Counted from the stretch's first letter, positions 1 through 9,779 are shown. The stretch is 47,500 nucleotides of DNA from Symbiodinium natans (GCA_905221605.1 CAJNDS010002187.1:147501-195000); one strand, 5' to 3'. The notes: generated by a model from the letters alone, not told the origin. Numbers and translations: made by a program.

Positions 1-305
1 CTTAATTGGTGTCCTTTGGCATCTTGCCAGGGGGCCTTAGGGTCACCTTTTTTGGGGGACCTTCTTCACAGGGTTTCGGGCTCAGGGTTTAGGCCACTCT
101 TGCAGAAACCTCTTCACTCCAGTGGAACCCTAAACACAGAACCCAAGACCCTAAACCCCCAACACCCTAGTACCCTAGTACTAATACCCCAGTACCCTCA
201 TACCCTAAAATCTTATCTACCCTAAACCCTAAACCCTAAACCCTAAACCCTGAACCCTAAACCCCGAACCCTGAACCCTGAACCCTAAACCCCACTCCAA
301 CTAAG

Positions 306-383
306 ATCAAGTCCTTGGTGCTGAACCTCATGGCTGCCAGCCCACTCGAGGCCCCTCGTCTTAGCTGCGATGTGAAAGCTGCG
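306..383 (+). CDS. Internal exon, unknown protein
   Basis: Open frame of 26 codons without stops, starting IKSLVLNLMAASPLEAPR. It is preceded by a CCCTAAA array ending in an AG acceptor (301-305) and followed by a GT donor at 384 that runs into TTTAGGG units. Phase 0 at both ends. I do not recognise the protein. Confidence 0.4.
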
Positions 384-423
384 GTAGTACAGTCAGGATT
401 TAGACCCTAGGGTTTAGGGTTTA

Positions 424-900
424 GGGTTTAGGGTTTAGGCTTTAGGCTTAGGCTTTAGGCTTTAGGCTTTAGGCTTTAGGCTTTAGGCTTTAGGCTTTAG
501 GCTTTAGGCTTTAGGCTTTAGGCTTTAGGCTTTAGGCTTTAGGCTTTAGGCTTTAGGCTTTAGGCTTTAGGCTTTAGGCTTTAAGGCTTTAGGCTTTAAG
601 GCTTTAGGCTTTAGGCTTTAGGCTTTAGGCTTTAGGCTTTAGGCTTTAGGCTTTAGGCTTTAGGCTTTTAGGCTTTAGGCTTTAGGCTTTAGGCTTTAGG
701 CTTTAGGCTTTAGGCTTTAGGCTTTAGGCTTTAGGCTTTAGGCTTTAGGCTTTAGGCTTTAGGCTTTAGGCTTTAGGCTTTAGGCTTTAGGCTTTAGGCG
801 TTAGGCTGTAGGCTGTAGGCTTTAGGCTTTAGGCTTTAGGCTTTAGGCTTTAGGCTTTAGGCTTTAGGCTTTAGGCTTTAGGCTTTAGGCTTTAGGCTTT
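424..900. repeat. TTTAGGC variant heptamer array
   Basis: About 65 near-perfect copies of TTTAGGC, with occasional one-base insertions (near 583, 596 and 667) and two TGTAGGC units near 803-816. The array is flanked by ordinary TTTAGGG units on both sides (405-424 and 898-904). It is far more uniform than the mixed arrays elsewhere, which points to recent local amplification of a single mutated unit. Confidence 0.95.
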
Positions 901-913
901 AGGGTTCAAGCGT

Positions 914-1035
914 TTGGGATTATAAGCTGGGAAGTTCCCCCTTCTACAAACAGTCCTTAATAGGAATTCTCGTAACTCCCTGCCCTTTGATAATCCCTCA
1001 TTAGGGACTGTTAGTTTCAGGGGGAACAGCCGAAA
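914..1035. mobile_element. Family 1 short inverted-repeat element, copy 1
   Basis: Starts TTGGGATTATAAG and carries GTTCCCCCTTCTACAAACAG on the left. The right end is the inverted counterpart (ACTGTTAGTTTCAGGGGGAAC, ending near 1030). The central part repeats AACAGTCCTTAAT as in the other copies at 10554, 17672, 42170 and 45895. No coding capacity is seen. Confidence 0.65.
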
Positions 1036-1319
1036 TGATAAGGGTTCAGGGTTCAGGGTTCAGCTAGTAGTATGCCCTGATAGCCAGTGTGTTCAGGGTT
1101 CAGGGGGGTTGGCCGTATCATTGCCATCCCCCAAACAAGCCCCGACATCGTCAGAAAACCACCCAAAAAGAAACCCTAAACCCTAAACCCTAAACCCTAT
1201 ACCCTAAACCCTAAACCCTAAACCCTAAACCCTAAACCCTAAACCCCAAACCCCAAATCCCAGACCTTTCTCTCCTACCCGCCACCTAGGAACTCTCGAG
1301 GGCTGTCAGAGCTTTTAGG

Positions 1320-1392
1320 GTTTACTCCCTGGCTCTTAGTAGGGAATGAGGGAATGAGGTACCCTATATAATCCCTTAAAGGGTATACATAT
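1320..1392 (+). mobile_element. Family 2 short repeat, copy 1
   Basis: Carries the block CTTAGTAGGGAATGAGGG followed by AATGAGGTACCCTATATAAT and CCCTTAAAGGGTAT. The reverse complement occurs almost unchanged at 13465-13545, and related blocks occur at 14514 and 23050. An AT microsatellite follows at 1385-1410. Confidence 0.6.
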
Positions 1393-1451
1393 ATACATAT
1401 ATATAATATAACTTCATGGGGATCCCAGGAAGATATTCAGAGATGTGAAAG

Positions 1452-1601
1452 AGCCCCTTGGAAGATCCGAAGAGCCGGAGAGATCTTGACGAGGCTGGCC
1501 TGTCGCACCTGATTTCCTGCATCCTCTTCAGTGCCCAGTACCCGCTCATCTTCGACATGTACTGGGAGCGCCTTCGTCCGCACGAAGATTTCGGGAATTG
1601 A
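1452..1601 (+). CDS. Terminal exon of an unknown gene
   Basis: An open frame follows an AG at 1450-1451 and ends at TGA 1599-1601. It includes DLDEAGLSHLISCILF and FDMYWERLRPHEDFGN. The mix of charged and hydrophobic residues looks protein-like, and the antisense reading is less so. A TTTAGGG array starts 18 nt after the stop. An in-frame TGA at 1446 means the exon must start after 1448. The family is not recognised. Confidence 0.5.
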   Translation, partial: SPLEDPKSRRDLDEAGLSHLISCILFSAQYPLIFDMYWERLRPHEDFGN

Positions 1602-1767
1602 AAGACTTCCGTGTCGTTTAGGGTTTAGGGTTTGGGTTTAGGGTTTCGGGTTTAGGGTTTAGGGTTTAGGGTTTAAGGTTTAGGGCCCCAATGTTGTGTG
1701 CACCGGAACCCATCCGTTCTGATTCGCTGGGCCTTTGCCTCCTCTTCAGTCCCCCATCGGCTGCATG

Positions 1768-1912
1768 GAGACATGGGGGGTTTACGAAATTTAGGAGACC
1801 CCTACTGTAGAACCCCCAGATAGCAAGACCCCTAATATAGACCCCCAGATAGTAGGACTCCTTTGTAGTAAGGACCCCAATACGGTTCCCCGAATTTCGC
1901 AAATCCCCGCAT
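1768..1912. mobile_element. Family 3 inverted-repeat element, copy 1
   Basis: The left end CATGGGGGGTTTACGAAATT and the right end GGTTCCCCGAATTTCGCAAA followed by TCCCCGCAT are inverted copies of each other. The interior holds repeated short blocks of the form CCCCCAGATAGTAGGA and AAGGACCCCAATA. Related copies are at 2739-2942, 4367-4720, 14567-14640 and 21231-21393. Confidence 0.65.
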
Positions 1913-1952
1913 CAGCACCAAACCAAAGTGTAGCTTCGATCAATATAGGTGT

Positions 1953-2030
1953 CGGAAGAATCACTAATTTCATTCCCTTAGGGTCCCTTTACTTACTAGT
2001 ATTATTCCCTCAGGGTGCCTTTATCATTGT
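1953..2030 (-). mobile_element. Family 4 element, copy 1
   Basis: The reverse complement reads GGGACCCTAAGGGAAT, a short AT-rich part, then TTCCGACACC. The same order is found at 5195-5293, 13547-13610 (reversed), 15425-15512 and 19398-19470 (reversed). Confidence 0.5.
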
Positions 2031-2690
2031 ACGAAAATAACCCTCAACACCCCTATTCTAGCTCTTCAGGCCCCTAGATCATGCGGCGTAGTGATGTCAG
2101 GTCAGAGAAGCATTTGAACTCCGAGCGTCCCGAACTGAATATCCGCTCCGTGTCTCTTTAAGTGTTGTTCACCCTGAAAAACAAAAGGTTCACGCAGCCC
2201 CTACACCCAGGGCCGCCAAGACCTCCTAATGTAAGGCAAATTTCCTTAAGTTCTTGTAGGGTTCCTTGTATGGTTTTAGGAAGATTCTTTCTTAGTAGTA
2301 GAGTAGATAACCTTTAACCTTTTTGGGTGAATATATTCCCCTTATAATCCCAAAGGTTAACCTTTAAAACCCCTAGGTACTGGACAACTAAGCTTTCATG
2401 AAGGAGGAGGCCCTGAAAAGCTCTCAGAATCCTCAGTCCCGCAGCTTCCACTGCGTCTCAGCAGGTGCTTGCTCAAGATGGGCCATGTGCTGGCGGAGGT
2501 GGGATGTCCCAAAATAGGGGTACCCCTTTGTATAGCCCCTAATAGACTCGAATCCCCTTAAAGGAACCCCTCAATAAGGGTACCCCTAAACCCTAAACCC
2601 TAAACCCTAAACCCTAAACCCTAAACCCTAAACCCTAAACCCTAAACTCTAATCCGTAAACCCTAAACCCCAATTTTCGGAAGCCCCCAG

Positions 2691-2733
2691 GTCTTCTTCG
2701 GCCTCTGCGCGGTGGCACCTTGGGTTCTGCAAG
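2691..2733 (+). CDS. Short exon before a family 3 intron
   Basis: Reads VFFGLCAVAPWVLQ after the acceptor CCCCCAG (2690), with donor G|GTGACC at 2734. The next AG, at 2951, would continue for two codons to an immediate TGA (2957-2959), so this may be the 3' end of a gene. The intervening 218 nt is a family 3 element. Confidence 0.45.
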
Positions 2734-2738
2734 GTGAC

Positions 2739-2942
2739 CAAACATGGGGGTTTATGAAAGTAGGGGGACCCCCTAAACCCTAAACCCTAAACCCTAAACC
2801 CTAAACCCTAAACCCTAAACCCTAAACCCTAAACCCTAAACCCTAAACCCAAAATAGCCCCCCAAAATAGCCCCCCCGAATAGGATTCCCTCATAATAAG
2901 GACCCCAAGAAGGTACCCCTAATTTTGGAAACCCCCACATGA
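2739..2942. mobile_element. Family 3 element filling an intron, with an internal telomeric array
   Basis: Begins CATGGGGGTTTATGAAAG 5 nt inside the intron and ends with the inverted counterpart AATTTTGGAAACCCCCACAT 9 nt before the acceptor AG. A CCCTAAA array (about 2770-2850) sits inside. The whole 2734-2951 interval behaves as one GT-AG intron. Confidence 0.6.
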
Positions 2943-3084
2943 CGCTTGCAGAAGTCTGAGGGCTTTAGAGGGCTTCTAGGGCTTGTAGGGCTTGCGGGGT
3001 TTATAGGGTTCATAGGATTTAATGGGGTTTATGGGGTGTATAGGGTTTCATAGGGGTTCATAGGGTTTATAGGGTTTTTTGGGT

Positions 3085-3380
3085 TGTTCTCCTAGCCTAT
3101 GGGCTTTGCGTTCGCCTGCGGGCCCTTTGCGAGATCTCTTTTCTCGCTTCTTCCTTGCTTAGTTTCTTCTAGCAGCTAGCACAAAGGACCCGTGAGACAG
3201 AGACAGCGCAGACACCCAATGCACCTGGAGCAGTTTGCGAGCATAAACTTTTTGGTTCAAGTGCCTCGAAGCCTGGAAGAGCCTTCGCGTGGAACTCAGT
3301 CCTTACAGGCGTGAACCCAGCGCATCATCACACGCCCGAAGCTCTCTGCGAGGCTCCATAAGCTTTCCCAAGGTTCCCTA
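3085..3380. other. Unique sequence without a clear gene
   Basis: About 300 nt of non-repetitive sequence between arrays, with stops in all plus-strand frames and no convincing exon. It is probably intron or intergenic DNA. Confidence 0.4.
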
Positions 3381-3519
3381 GGTACCCTAAACCCAAACCC
3401 TAAACCCTAAACCCTAAACCTTAAACCCTAAACCCTAAACCCTAAACCCCAAACCCCAAACCCTAAACCCTAAACCCTAAACCCTAAACCCTAAACCCTA
3501 ACCCCCCCCCTCCCTTAAG

Positions 3520-3608
3520 AACACTATCAACTCTGCAAGGCATACCTGTTCTTCGACATCCGGCTGAAGCCGCTGGAATCTTCTGAAGTGAAGGGGTTGG
3601 ACGCCTGA
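3520..3608 (+). CDS. Exon with an in-frame TGA, unknown protein
   Basis: After the acceptor CTTAAG (3519) the frame reads HYQLCKAYLFFDIRLKPLE and reaches TGA at 3606-3608. Coding character continues in the same frame beyond the stop (VNAWMERLQLVSA) up to a G-run at 3645. The exon may end earlier at a GC donor (3603), or this may be a terminal exon or a pseudogene. A CCCTAAA array lies before it and a TTTAGGG array after. Confidence 0.45.
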
Positions 3609-3923
3609 GTCAATGCCTGGATGGAGAGACTCCAGCTTGTTTCTGCGGGGGGGGGGGGGGGGGGGTTTGGGGTTTAGGGTTTAGGGTTTAGGGTTTAGGG
3701 TTTAGGGCTTAGGGTTTAGGGTTTAGGGTTTAGGGTTTAGGGCTTAGGGTTTAGGGCTTAGGGCTTAGGGTTTAGGGTTTAGGGTTTAGTGTTTAGGGTT
3801 TAGGGTTTAGGGTGTAGGGCTTAAGGTTTAAGGGTTTAAGGGTTTAGGGTTTGGGGGTTGAAGGGCGTGATAGCTTAGCCGCTTAGCTCATCAAGTTGCC
3901 GTCCCAGCTTCGCCTTTCTTGAG

Positions 3924-4008
3924 GCAGAAGCTGGTGGCGAAGCAGCTCGGTGCGCGTTGCATCCGAAAACGGATGTTTCTTGCCCTGTGCCAAGGGGCAC
4001 TGGAGCAT
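3924..4008 (+). CDS. Internal exon, basic helical segment
   Basis: Acceptor TTTCTTGAG at 3923, then one base and 28 codons containing QKLVAKQLGARCIRKRM and FLALCQGALEH, with a GT donor at 4009. Here the array orientation is reversed: TTTAGGG lies upstream and CCC-rich repeats downstream. Family not recognised. Confidence 0.4.
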
Positions 4009-4366
4009 GTCTTTGTGCTGTTAACGGAGAGCGAATGCCAAAGGCATTTTGTCTGCCCTGACCCCGGAACCCCTCAACCCCTCAACCCCCCCCCCCCCTC
4101 ACACCCTAAAAACCTCAAACCCTATACCCTCATGGGCAGACATACGGAGAAGTGAATCGCGGCGCGCGTTGCGCCTGGAACCGCTTCAGTCTCCGCACAA
4201 ACTCCCTTGAGATAGGGCTAAGGTCTTGAGAGGGGTTGTTAGGGGTTAAGAGTTTCGGGTTCGGGACGGAGAGCTTGGGTTTCGGGGGTTAGGGGTTTAG
4301 GGGCTTGGGAATTAGGGCATAACGGTTTTGGTTTAGGGGCTTGCATGGAGCTAGGGATTGAGAGAT

Positions 4367-4720
4367 TTGGGGGTTTACGACAATAGGCGACCCGCTCAAA
4401 ACCTGCTTATGGCAAACAATAATTATCCAAAACATCATGCCGACGTAACAAACGTAACAACAGAACAAGAAATACTAAAAGTCTATCATTTGAATTAAAT
4501 AACCAAGCCACTGACAGAAGCTGTGATGAAAATGATGATCGAATTGAAGATGATAATCCATATAATAGAACTAAACCTAAAAGTACGAATAATAATACTG
4601 ATGATTGTGATGATGAAATTTGCAATGATAATAAAATAGACCGCCCGCCCCAAATAGTAGGGGATTCCCCTATTCTAAGAAGGTCCCCAATCAGGTACCC
4701 CTAATTGCGCACCCCAAACC
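4367..4720. mobile_element. Family 3 copy split by AT-rich insert
   Basis: The left arm TTTGGGGGTTTACGACAATA is near 4366. The right arm, with the characteristic CCAAATAGTAGGGG and AAGGTCCCCAATCAGG, is near 4650-4710. Between them (about 4410-4640) lies degenerate AAC/AAT/GAT trinucleotide-like sequence unlike the rest of the element. Confidence 0.45.
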
Positions 4721-4893
4721 CCAAACCCCAAACCCCAAACCCCAAACCCTAAACCCTAAACCCTGAACCCGAGAACCCTGAACCCTAAACCCTAAACCCT
4801 AAACCCTAAACCCTAAACCCTAAACCCTACACCCTACACCCTACACCCTACACCCCAAACCCTAAACCCTACACCCTAACCCCTAAACCCTAG

Positions 4894-4969
4894 AAGAGCG
4901 AGGTCCTGGCACCTTGTGCCTGGCACCAGCACTCTCTCCTCATCCTCTTTGTCGGAGGCGCTCACGCAG
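4894..4969 (+). CDS. Internal exon, hydrophobic segment
   Basis: The acceptor CCCTAG is supplied by the telomeric array (4893). The frame SEVLAPCAWHQHSLLILFV continues GGAHA to a GC donor at 4970. The hydrophobic run suggests a buried strand or membrane segment. Family not recognised. Confidence 0.4.
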
Positions 4970-5194
4970 GCGCGACATCGAATCCCACCCCCGAAATCCC
5001 GAAACCCCAAAAGCCCTAAACCCCAAAAGCCCTAAACCCCAAAACCCCAAACCCCCAAACCCCCAAACCCCCAAAGCCTAAACAAACCCCCAAAGCCCTA
5101 AACCCTAAACCCCAAACCCAACCCCTAAACCCTAAACCCCAAACCTCAACAGCCCTTGCTTACAAAGTTTCCTGAGCCTTCAAAGTATTATAGG

Positions 5195-5293
5195 GGTCTG
5201 ATTTTTTTAGCAGAGGGTTCTGGGGCTTATTATAGTATATTTAGTTAGGGGCCATAAGGGCATACTCTTCGTAATCATTCCGACCCCTACAGT
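5195..5293 (+). mobile_element. Family 4 element, copy 2
   Basis: Starts near GGGGTCTGATTTTTTTAG and ends GTAATCATTCCGACCCCTAC. It shares GGGGCCATAAGGG and the CCGACCCCTA end with the copies at 13547 and 15425. Confidence 0.55.
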
Positions 5294-5299
5294 GTTGGT

Positions 5300-5590
5300 A
5301 GCCGAGAAATCATATGAGACGCGGTCAAAATTACCGCTTACTTATTCTAGTAGAGGGGGTAGTTGTTGCAGCAAAATGCCGAGGATCGATAGGGGACGTG
5401 TTATTTGATACTATAGGATAAAGTGCGGTAGGTGAAAAACATGGAAAACGATAGGGGACGCGCTAATTCAAAAACCAACAAGGCTTAAACAAGTAATTTT
5501 GACGCTGACTCATATGATAGTAAGGGCACCCTTTTTTGGGTTGGTTACTTTTGAGTGGAACCCATAACCAAGACAAGTGGTAGAGGGTTT
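5300..5590. other. Unique AT-richer sequence
   Basis: No exon is supported here. A short direct repeat, GATAGGGGACG, occurs near 5389 and 5449, followed by CGTGTTATTT and CGCGCTAATT respectively. Confidence 0.4.
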
Positions 5591-5653
5591 AGGGTTTCGG
5601 GTTTGGGGTTCATGAGTCATTAATTTACGACCCCTTCGAAGTAGGCGCTGCAG

Positions 5654-5700
5654 CCCTTCGCCCGAGTGCGGGCGGTGGAGTCGGCCTTGGAATCAGCGAG
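5654..5700 (+). CDS. Short internal exon with GC donor
   Basis: Acceptor GCGCTGCAG at 5653, frame PFARVRAVESALESA, then AG|GCGTGGG, a GC donor at 5701. It is followed by TTTAGGG units. The amphipathic composition is coding-like but the exon is short. Confidence 0.35.
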
Positions 5701-5882
5701 GCGTGGGGGCTTTGGGGCCTTCGGGGTTTAGGGTTTAGGTTTTAGGGTTTTGGGGGGGGGGGGGGGCTTCTGCGGGGGTTGAAGGGGGTTTCAGGTTGTT
5801 TCAGGGGGTTTCGCGGGGGTTTGGTGTTTCTGGCTTTCTTGAGGGTTGTGGGTTTAGGGCTTAGGGCGGGGTGGGCCGGGGG

Positions 5883-6492
5883 GTATACGGTGCTACAGCG
5901 AAGCCGAAGGGTCAAGTCCTGAAGGCCGAGGAACTGGATGTGCTTGCCGACAAGGCGTTCATCCTCTTCATGTCAGCCCTGTTTGTTACGTACGTGTTGG
6001 ATCTTCATGGACTGGGTGTGTGATGCGAATCCTCAGCGTTGGGAGAATTTCCTTCTCCTCTACGTCCCGGGCTTGGTTGGCAATTATGTTTCAACACCCA
6101 TCATGGCCAAACTCTCAGACAAGGTGCAACCCCGCAAGAAACCAGTGCAGTTCTATCGGGCCAGCCCTCATTGTCGGCAACTTCAACTGGTTGGTGATGA
6201 TTCCTCTTGCAAGCTGGCTAGTGGCACCATGCCGCGTCTGCAGGCGCGCATTGGTCTTTCGAGGTTTTCAAGGCTGTGTTTTGCACTTGATGCTAAGCAA
6301 TTTGTAATTCTACGTGGTCCATTGGTGTTGCCACCACTCACGCTTCTTCTACAAGCACATACACTCGCACCACCACCGGATCAACGATCCACATGTGCTC
6401 AACGCATCCTACCAGCACCCACTAGAGATGTTCCTGATTACGATGGGCACAATCTGGGTGGGAGCCCTGACTATCCCATCGCACGCAGCCAC
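5883..6492 (+). pseudogene. Broken fatty-acid hydroxylase / sterol desaturase-family gene
   Basis: The plus strand carries pieces of one membrane-bound di-iron oxygenase in shifting frames. They are KAFILFMSALFVTYVLDLHG (about 5955-6015), FLLLYVPGLVGNYVSTPI (about 6050-6105), PALIVGNFNWLVMIPLASWL (about 6160-6222) and the His-box region (6308-6480). The last includes HWCCHHSRFFYKHIHSHHH, with the HxxHH-type motif, followed by QHPLEMFLI. Such proteins insert oxygen into sterols or fatty acids at the ER using iron held by three His clusters. At least two frame changes, a TGA near 6022 and a TAA at 6305 break the frame, and the third His cluster is missing. A 0.4-kb CCCTAAA array starts at the point of truncation. 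In principle some breaks could be tiny introns, but there is little room for them. A short frame, HNYGHQRYEQHP then stop, follows the array at 6907-6945 and could be a displaced tail. Confidence 0.6.
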
Positions 6493-6906
6493 CCTAAACC
6501 CTAAACCCTAAACCCTAAACCCTAAACCCTAAACCCTAAACCCTAAACCCTAAACCCTAAACCCTAAACCCTAAACCCTAAACCCTAAACCCTAAACCCT
6601 AAACCCTAAACCCTAAACCCTAAACCCTACAACCTAAACCCTAAACCCTAAACCCTAAACCCTAAACCCTAAACCCTAAACCCTAAACCCTAAACCCTAA
6701 ACCCTAAACCCTAAACCCTAAACCCTAAACCCTAAACCCTAAACCCTAAACACTAACCCCTAAACCCTAAACCCTAAACCCTAAACCCTAAACCCTAAAC
6801 CCTAAACCCTAAACCCTAAACCCTAAACCCTAAACCCTAAACCCTAAACCCTAAACCCTAAACCCTAAACCCTAAACCCTACACCCTAAACCCTAAACCC
6901 TAAACC
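6489..6906. repeat. Long CCCTAAA array, about 59 units
   Basis: Nearly uniform CCCTAAA over about 415 bp with a few variant units (CCTACAA near 6626, CACTAAC near 6750, CCCTACA near 6879). It abuts the coding frame of the hydroxylase pseudogene directly, with CCAC on both sides of the array. Confidence 0.95.
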
Positions 6907-7129
6907 CACAACTACGGCCACCAGCGGTATGAGCAGCATCCCTGATGACCACCAGCGGTGCTCTAAGGGCCGCTAGGAGGTTTTGCTACTTCACCTGCTA
7001 CCTGGGACCACTTCAATGTCCATCACTGAAGTGGAAGTAGAAGTGCATGTGTAGGAATAGGTGCAGACGAGTCGGAGGCATCTTCCAAGACTGGAGTCTG
7101 CAAGTTCGCTATACTTAACGAGACTCCCC

Positions 7130-7681
7130 GCAGCCGCGACCTGACGAGGGAGGAACTCGAGTTTTGAAGACGCGCTTTTCCTTCAAGAGACAGCAAGTGG
7201 ACCACCAAAAGTCCAAAGTTAGGATCTTCCAGGCTGTTTGCATCCCAACTCGAATTTACGGACTGCTTTGACAGTGTCCACGAGTCCACACCGCAGCTGA
7301 AGAGAATTGACGCTACTTCAAATTCCTCAGAAGAGTCATTGGCATTACTGCATTACAATAACACGGCCTGGTGCCAGGCTGGTTATACCAAACCCCTCGG
7401 AGTTCTTGCTCTAGGCTGAGCTAGCAAACTCTTGCACGCCGTCAGTAGTCTTTACTGCTGCCTACAAGGATCGGTTCAAAGTAACAGGACGTAGGAGGGG
7501 AATGCAATTTCCTATCTGGATTGAAGTGGTTACCAAACGTCATTGTAGCGATGTGTGGGACCAAGCCACTCCAAAAAGAATCATTGGACCCCGTGCCCAG
7601 TATGCTACAATAGGCCGTAGGCTGCGGAATACCTCTTTTGCTGAGCCGGCGCCAATGCCGCAAACTAGCGCACACAGCCAT
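7130..7681 (+). mobile_element. Decayed non-LTR (LINE) reverse-transcriptase tail
   Basis: Fragments in different plus-strand frames match the end of LINE reverse transcriptases by pattern. They are KVRIFQAVCIPTRIYGL (about 7214-7264), QLKRIDA (about 7294-7314), YFKFLRRVIGI (7314-7346) and QFPIWIEVVTKRHCSDVWD (about 7505-7561). The order of the I-Y-G-L block, the L-K-R-I-D-A block and the F-L-R-R block is typical of that region. Frame changes between the blocks show that it is dead. Assignment is by motif order only, without a database search. Confidence 0.5.
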
Positions 7682-7968
7682 AGCAAAAAACCCCTAAACC
7701 TAAACCCTCACACGAAACCCTCCAAGACATCTGAAGGATTCTGGGTGTGCTGGACGCCCGGGCCTAAGGACAAAATCGGGTGCGGAGGTGTAGTCACGGG
7801 TTTCCCTCCTCCATACTAACCCCCCCCCGCCCCCAGATTCCCCTCTTAAATCGCCTTAATGAGGCTTAACTATCCCTAAATAGCCTTATTTATGGTGGGA
7901 AGTTAGGGGGGGCAGTATTCCTAACCCTAAACCCTAAGCCCTAAACCCTAAACCCAAACCGTAAACAG

Positions 7969-8068
7969 GGGGGTAGTAGGGGAACCCATGATGTCTGGGG
8001 CCAAGTCTCATGTTCCGAGCCTCGGGCTTCGTGGAGGGGGTGAGTCTAGCGCAGCCTCGATTGCTCGG
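7969..8068 (+). CDS. Internal exon, donor G|GTTTGGGG
   Basis: After the acceptor GTAAACAG (7968) a 33-codon frame stays open and includes MMSGAKSHVPSLGLRGG then GESSAASIAR. It ends CGG|GTTTGGGGTTTAGGG at 8069, so the first telomeric unit is the donor. CCCTAAA units lie upstream. Family not recognised. Confidence 0.45.
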
Positions 8069-8396
8069 GTTTGGGGTTTAGGGTTTAGGGTTTAGGGTTT
8101 AGGGTTGAGGGTTTAGGGTTTTAGGGTTTTAGGGTTTCAGGGTTTCGAGATTAGGGTTTTAGGGTCTAGGGTTTTAGGGTTTCGGGTTCAGGGATTAGAT
8201 GCTACCCCTAGTATCGTAAACCCCCGGAGAAGCTTTCTAACGTTTCAAAAAGTTTGCATCATGTTTGGGCACTTTTCCTGTCTGTACACCTAACCCCTAA
8301 CCCCCAAACCCCAAACCCCGAACCCTAAACCCTAAACCCTAAACCCTAAACCCTAAACCCTAAACCTTAAACCTTAAACCAACCTTGTTCTATCAG

Positions 8397-8480
8397 GCGG
8401 ACTAGGGCATGGGCTGCCACTCGCAGCGGCAAGCCACGAAACTTCAATCGGATACAGACGCATTATTCCAGGAAACTTAG
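8397..8480 (+). CDS. Internal exon with canonical GTAAG donor
   Basis: Acceptor TTCTATCAG (8396) and donor GTAAGCAG (8481) enclose 84 nt that reads GLGHGLPLAAASHETSIGY then RRIIPGNL. This is one of the few exons with a textbook donor. A CCCTAAA/CCTTAAA array precedes it. Confidence 0.55.
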
Positions 8481-8636
8481 GTAAGCAGATCTCAAAGCAG
8501 GTTGTCATCCTATAACCCAACTTAGGGCAATAACCACTTCTAACTTAGCCTAAATAACCACTTCTAACTTAGCCTAAACCCTAAACCCTAGACCCTAAAC
8601 CCCAAAACCCCTACACCCTATTAAAACCCTAAATGC

Positions 8637-8732
8637 ATGGCCATGGGCTCGGCCGTTCTTCGAGCCGCGGCCGGATTTGCTGCTGCCACTGCCCAAGGTG
8701 GCGCTTGGTGTGTTGCGCTTTCTGTACTTAGG
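8637..8732 (+). CDS. Possible first exon with targeting-like N-terminus
   Basis: ATG at 8637 (context TGCATGGCC) opens 32 codons: MAMGSAVLRAAAGFAAATAQ then GGAWCVALSVLR. The frame ends AGG|GTTTCGAGGG at 8733. The Ala-rich hydrophobic start resembles a signal or transit peptide. A donor at CAAG|GTGGCG (about 8697) is an alternative end. Confidence 0.45.
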
Positions 8733-9248
8733 GTTTCGAGGGTTGAGGGTTTAGGGTTTTGAGGGTTTAGGGTTGAGGGTTTAGGGTTTAGGGTTTAGGG
8801 TTTAGGCTTGGTAGGGTTTAGGGCCCCGAAAATTCCCGAAACACAACACCCCTACACCCTGAACATCTTCAACCTCTAAGCCCTACACCCGACAAGCTGA
8901 ACCTCTAAAGCCGTTTTAGATGCCCTCTGGAACTTTCCTCAACCCTCCTCTTCAGGCTATTCGGTGGGTCAGAGACTGCTTGGGAATTTGTAGATGTGGT
9001 CTCTGTGGGGTTTAGGGTTGTCGAGCAGATTGCGATACATATGGCCTGTAGCCCTGACCTAAATGTCCAGCGCCCCCCCCCAAACCAGCACTGAAACCCA
9101 AACCCTAAGCCCCTAAGCCCTAAGCCCTGGACCCAACGCCCTAAACCCGAAGTCCAAACCCAATCCCCAAACCCCAAAAAGCCAAGTCCCGCCCAAACAA
9201 CCCTAAACCCTAAGCCCCAAACCCTCAACCCTAAACCCCAAACCCCAG

Positions 9249-9310
9249 GCGTCCCGCCGCTCCGCCCGCTGTGGCATGGCCGTCCTTGGGCGGAGGCTTC
9301 TCCACGGGAG
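9249..9310 (+). CDS. Short internal exon, frame undecided
   Basis: 62 nt between acceptor CCCCAG (9248) and donor GGGAG|GTC (9311), GC-rich and open in all three frames, so the protein cannot be chosen. The placement (CCC-type repeat before, TTTGGGG/TTTAGGG after) matches the other exons. Confidence 0.35.
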
Positions 9311-9779
9311 GTCTTTTTTGTTTGGGGTTTAGGGTTTAGGGTTTAGGGTCCTTGGGCTGGCTTCTTGGGTTTCTAGGACGCACCTAAAGGGCTTAGGGCT
9401 TAGGGAGTTCAGGGTTTAGGGCTTAGGCTTTTAACGCCTATTAGGTGCTAGTCGAGGCTTAGGTTGTCTTGGAAGGACCCTAAACCCTAAACCCTAAACC
9501 CTAAGCCCTAAACCCTAAATCCTAAACCCTAAACCCTAAACCCTAAACCCTAAACCCTAAACCCTAAACCCTAAACCCTAAACCCTAAATCCTAAATCCT
9601 AAATCCTAAATCCTAACCCGAAACCCTTGCCGAGGTTCTCAGTTTTACCAGTTCCCTGTCCCGTAGTGTGGGGCATTCCTAAAAGCTCCTTTACCCTCAA
9701 CCTTAACCCTAAACCCTAAACCCTAAACCCTAAACCCTTTACCCTAAACCCTAAACCCTAAACCCTAAACCCTTAATAT

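Noticed and set aside
205-6906. CRISPR array
   Set aside because: The repeats are contiguous 7-mers without unique spacers of constant length, in an intron-bearing genome.
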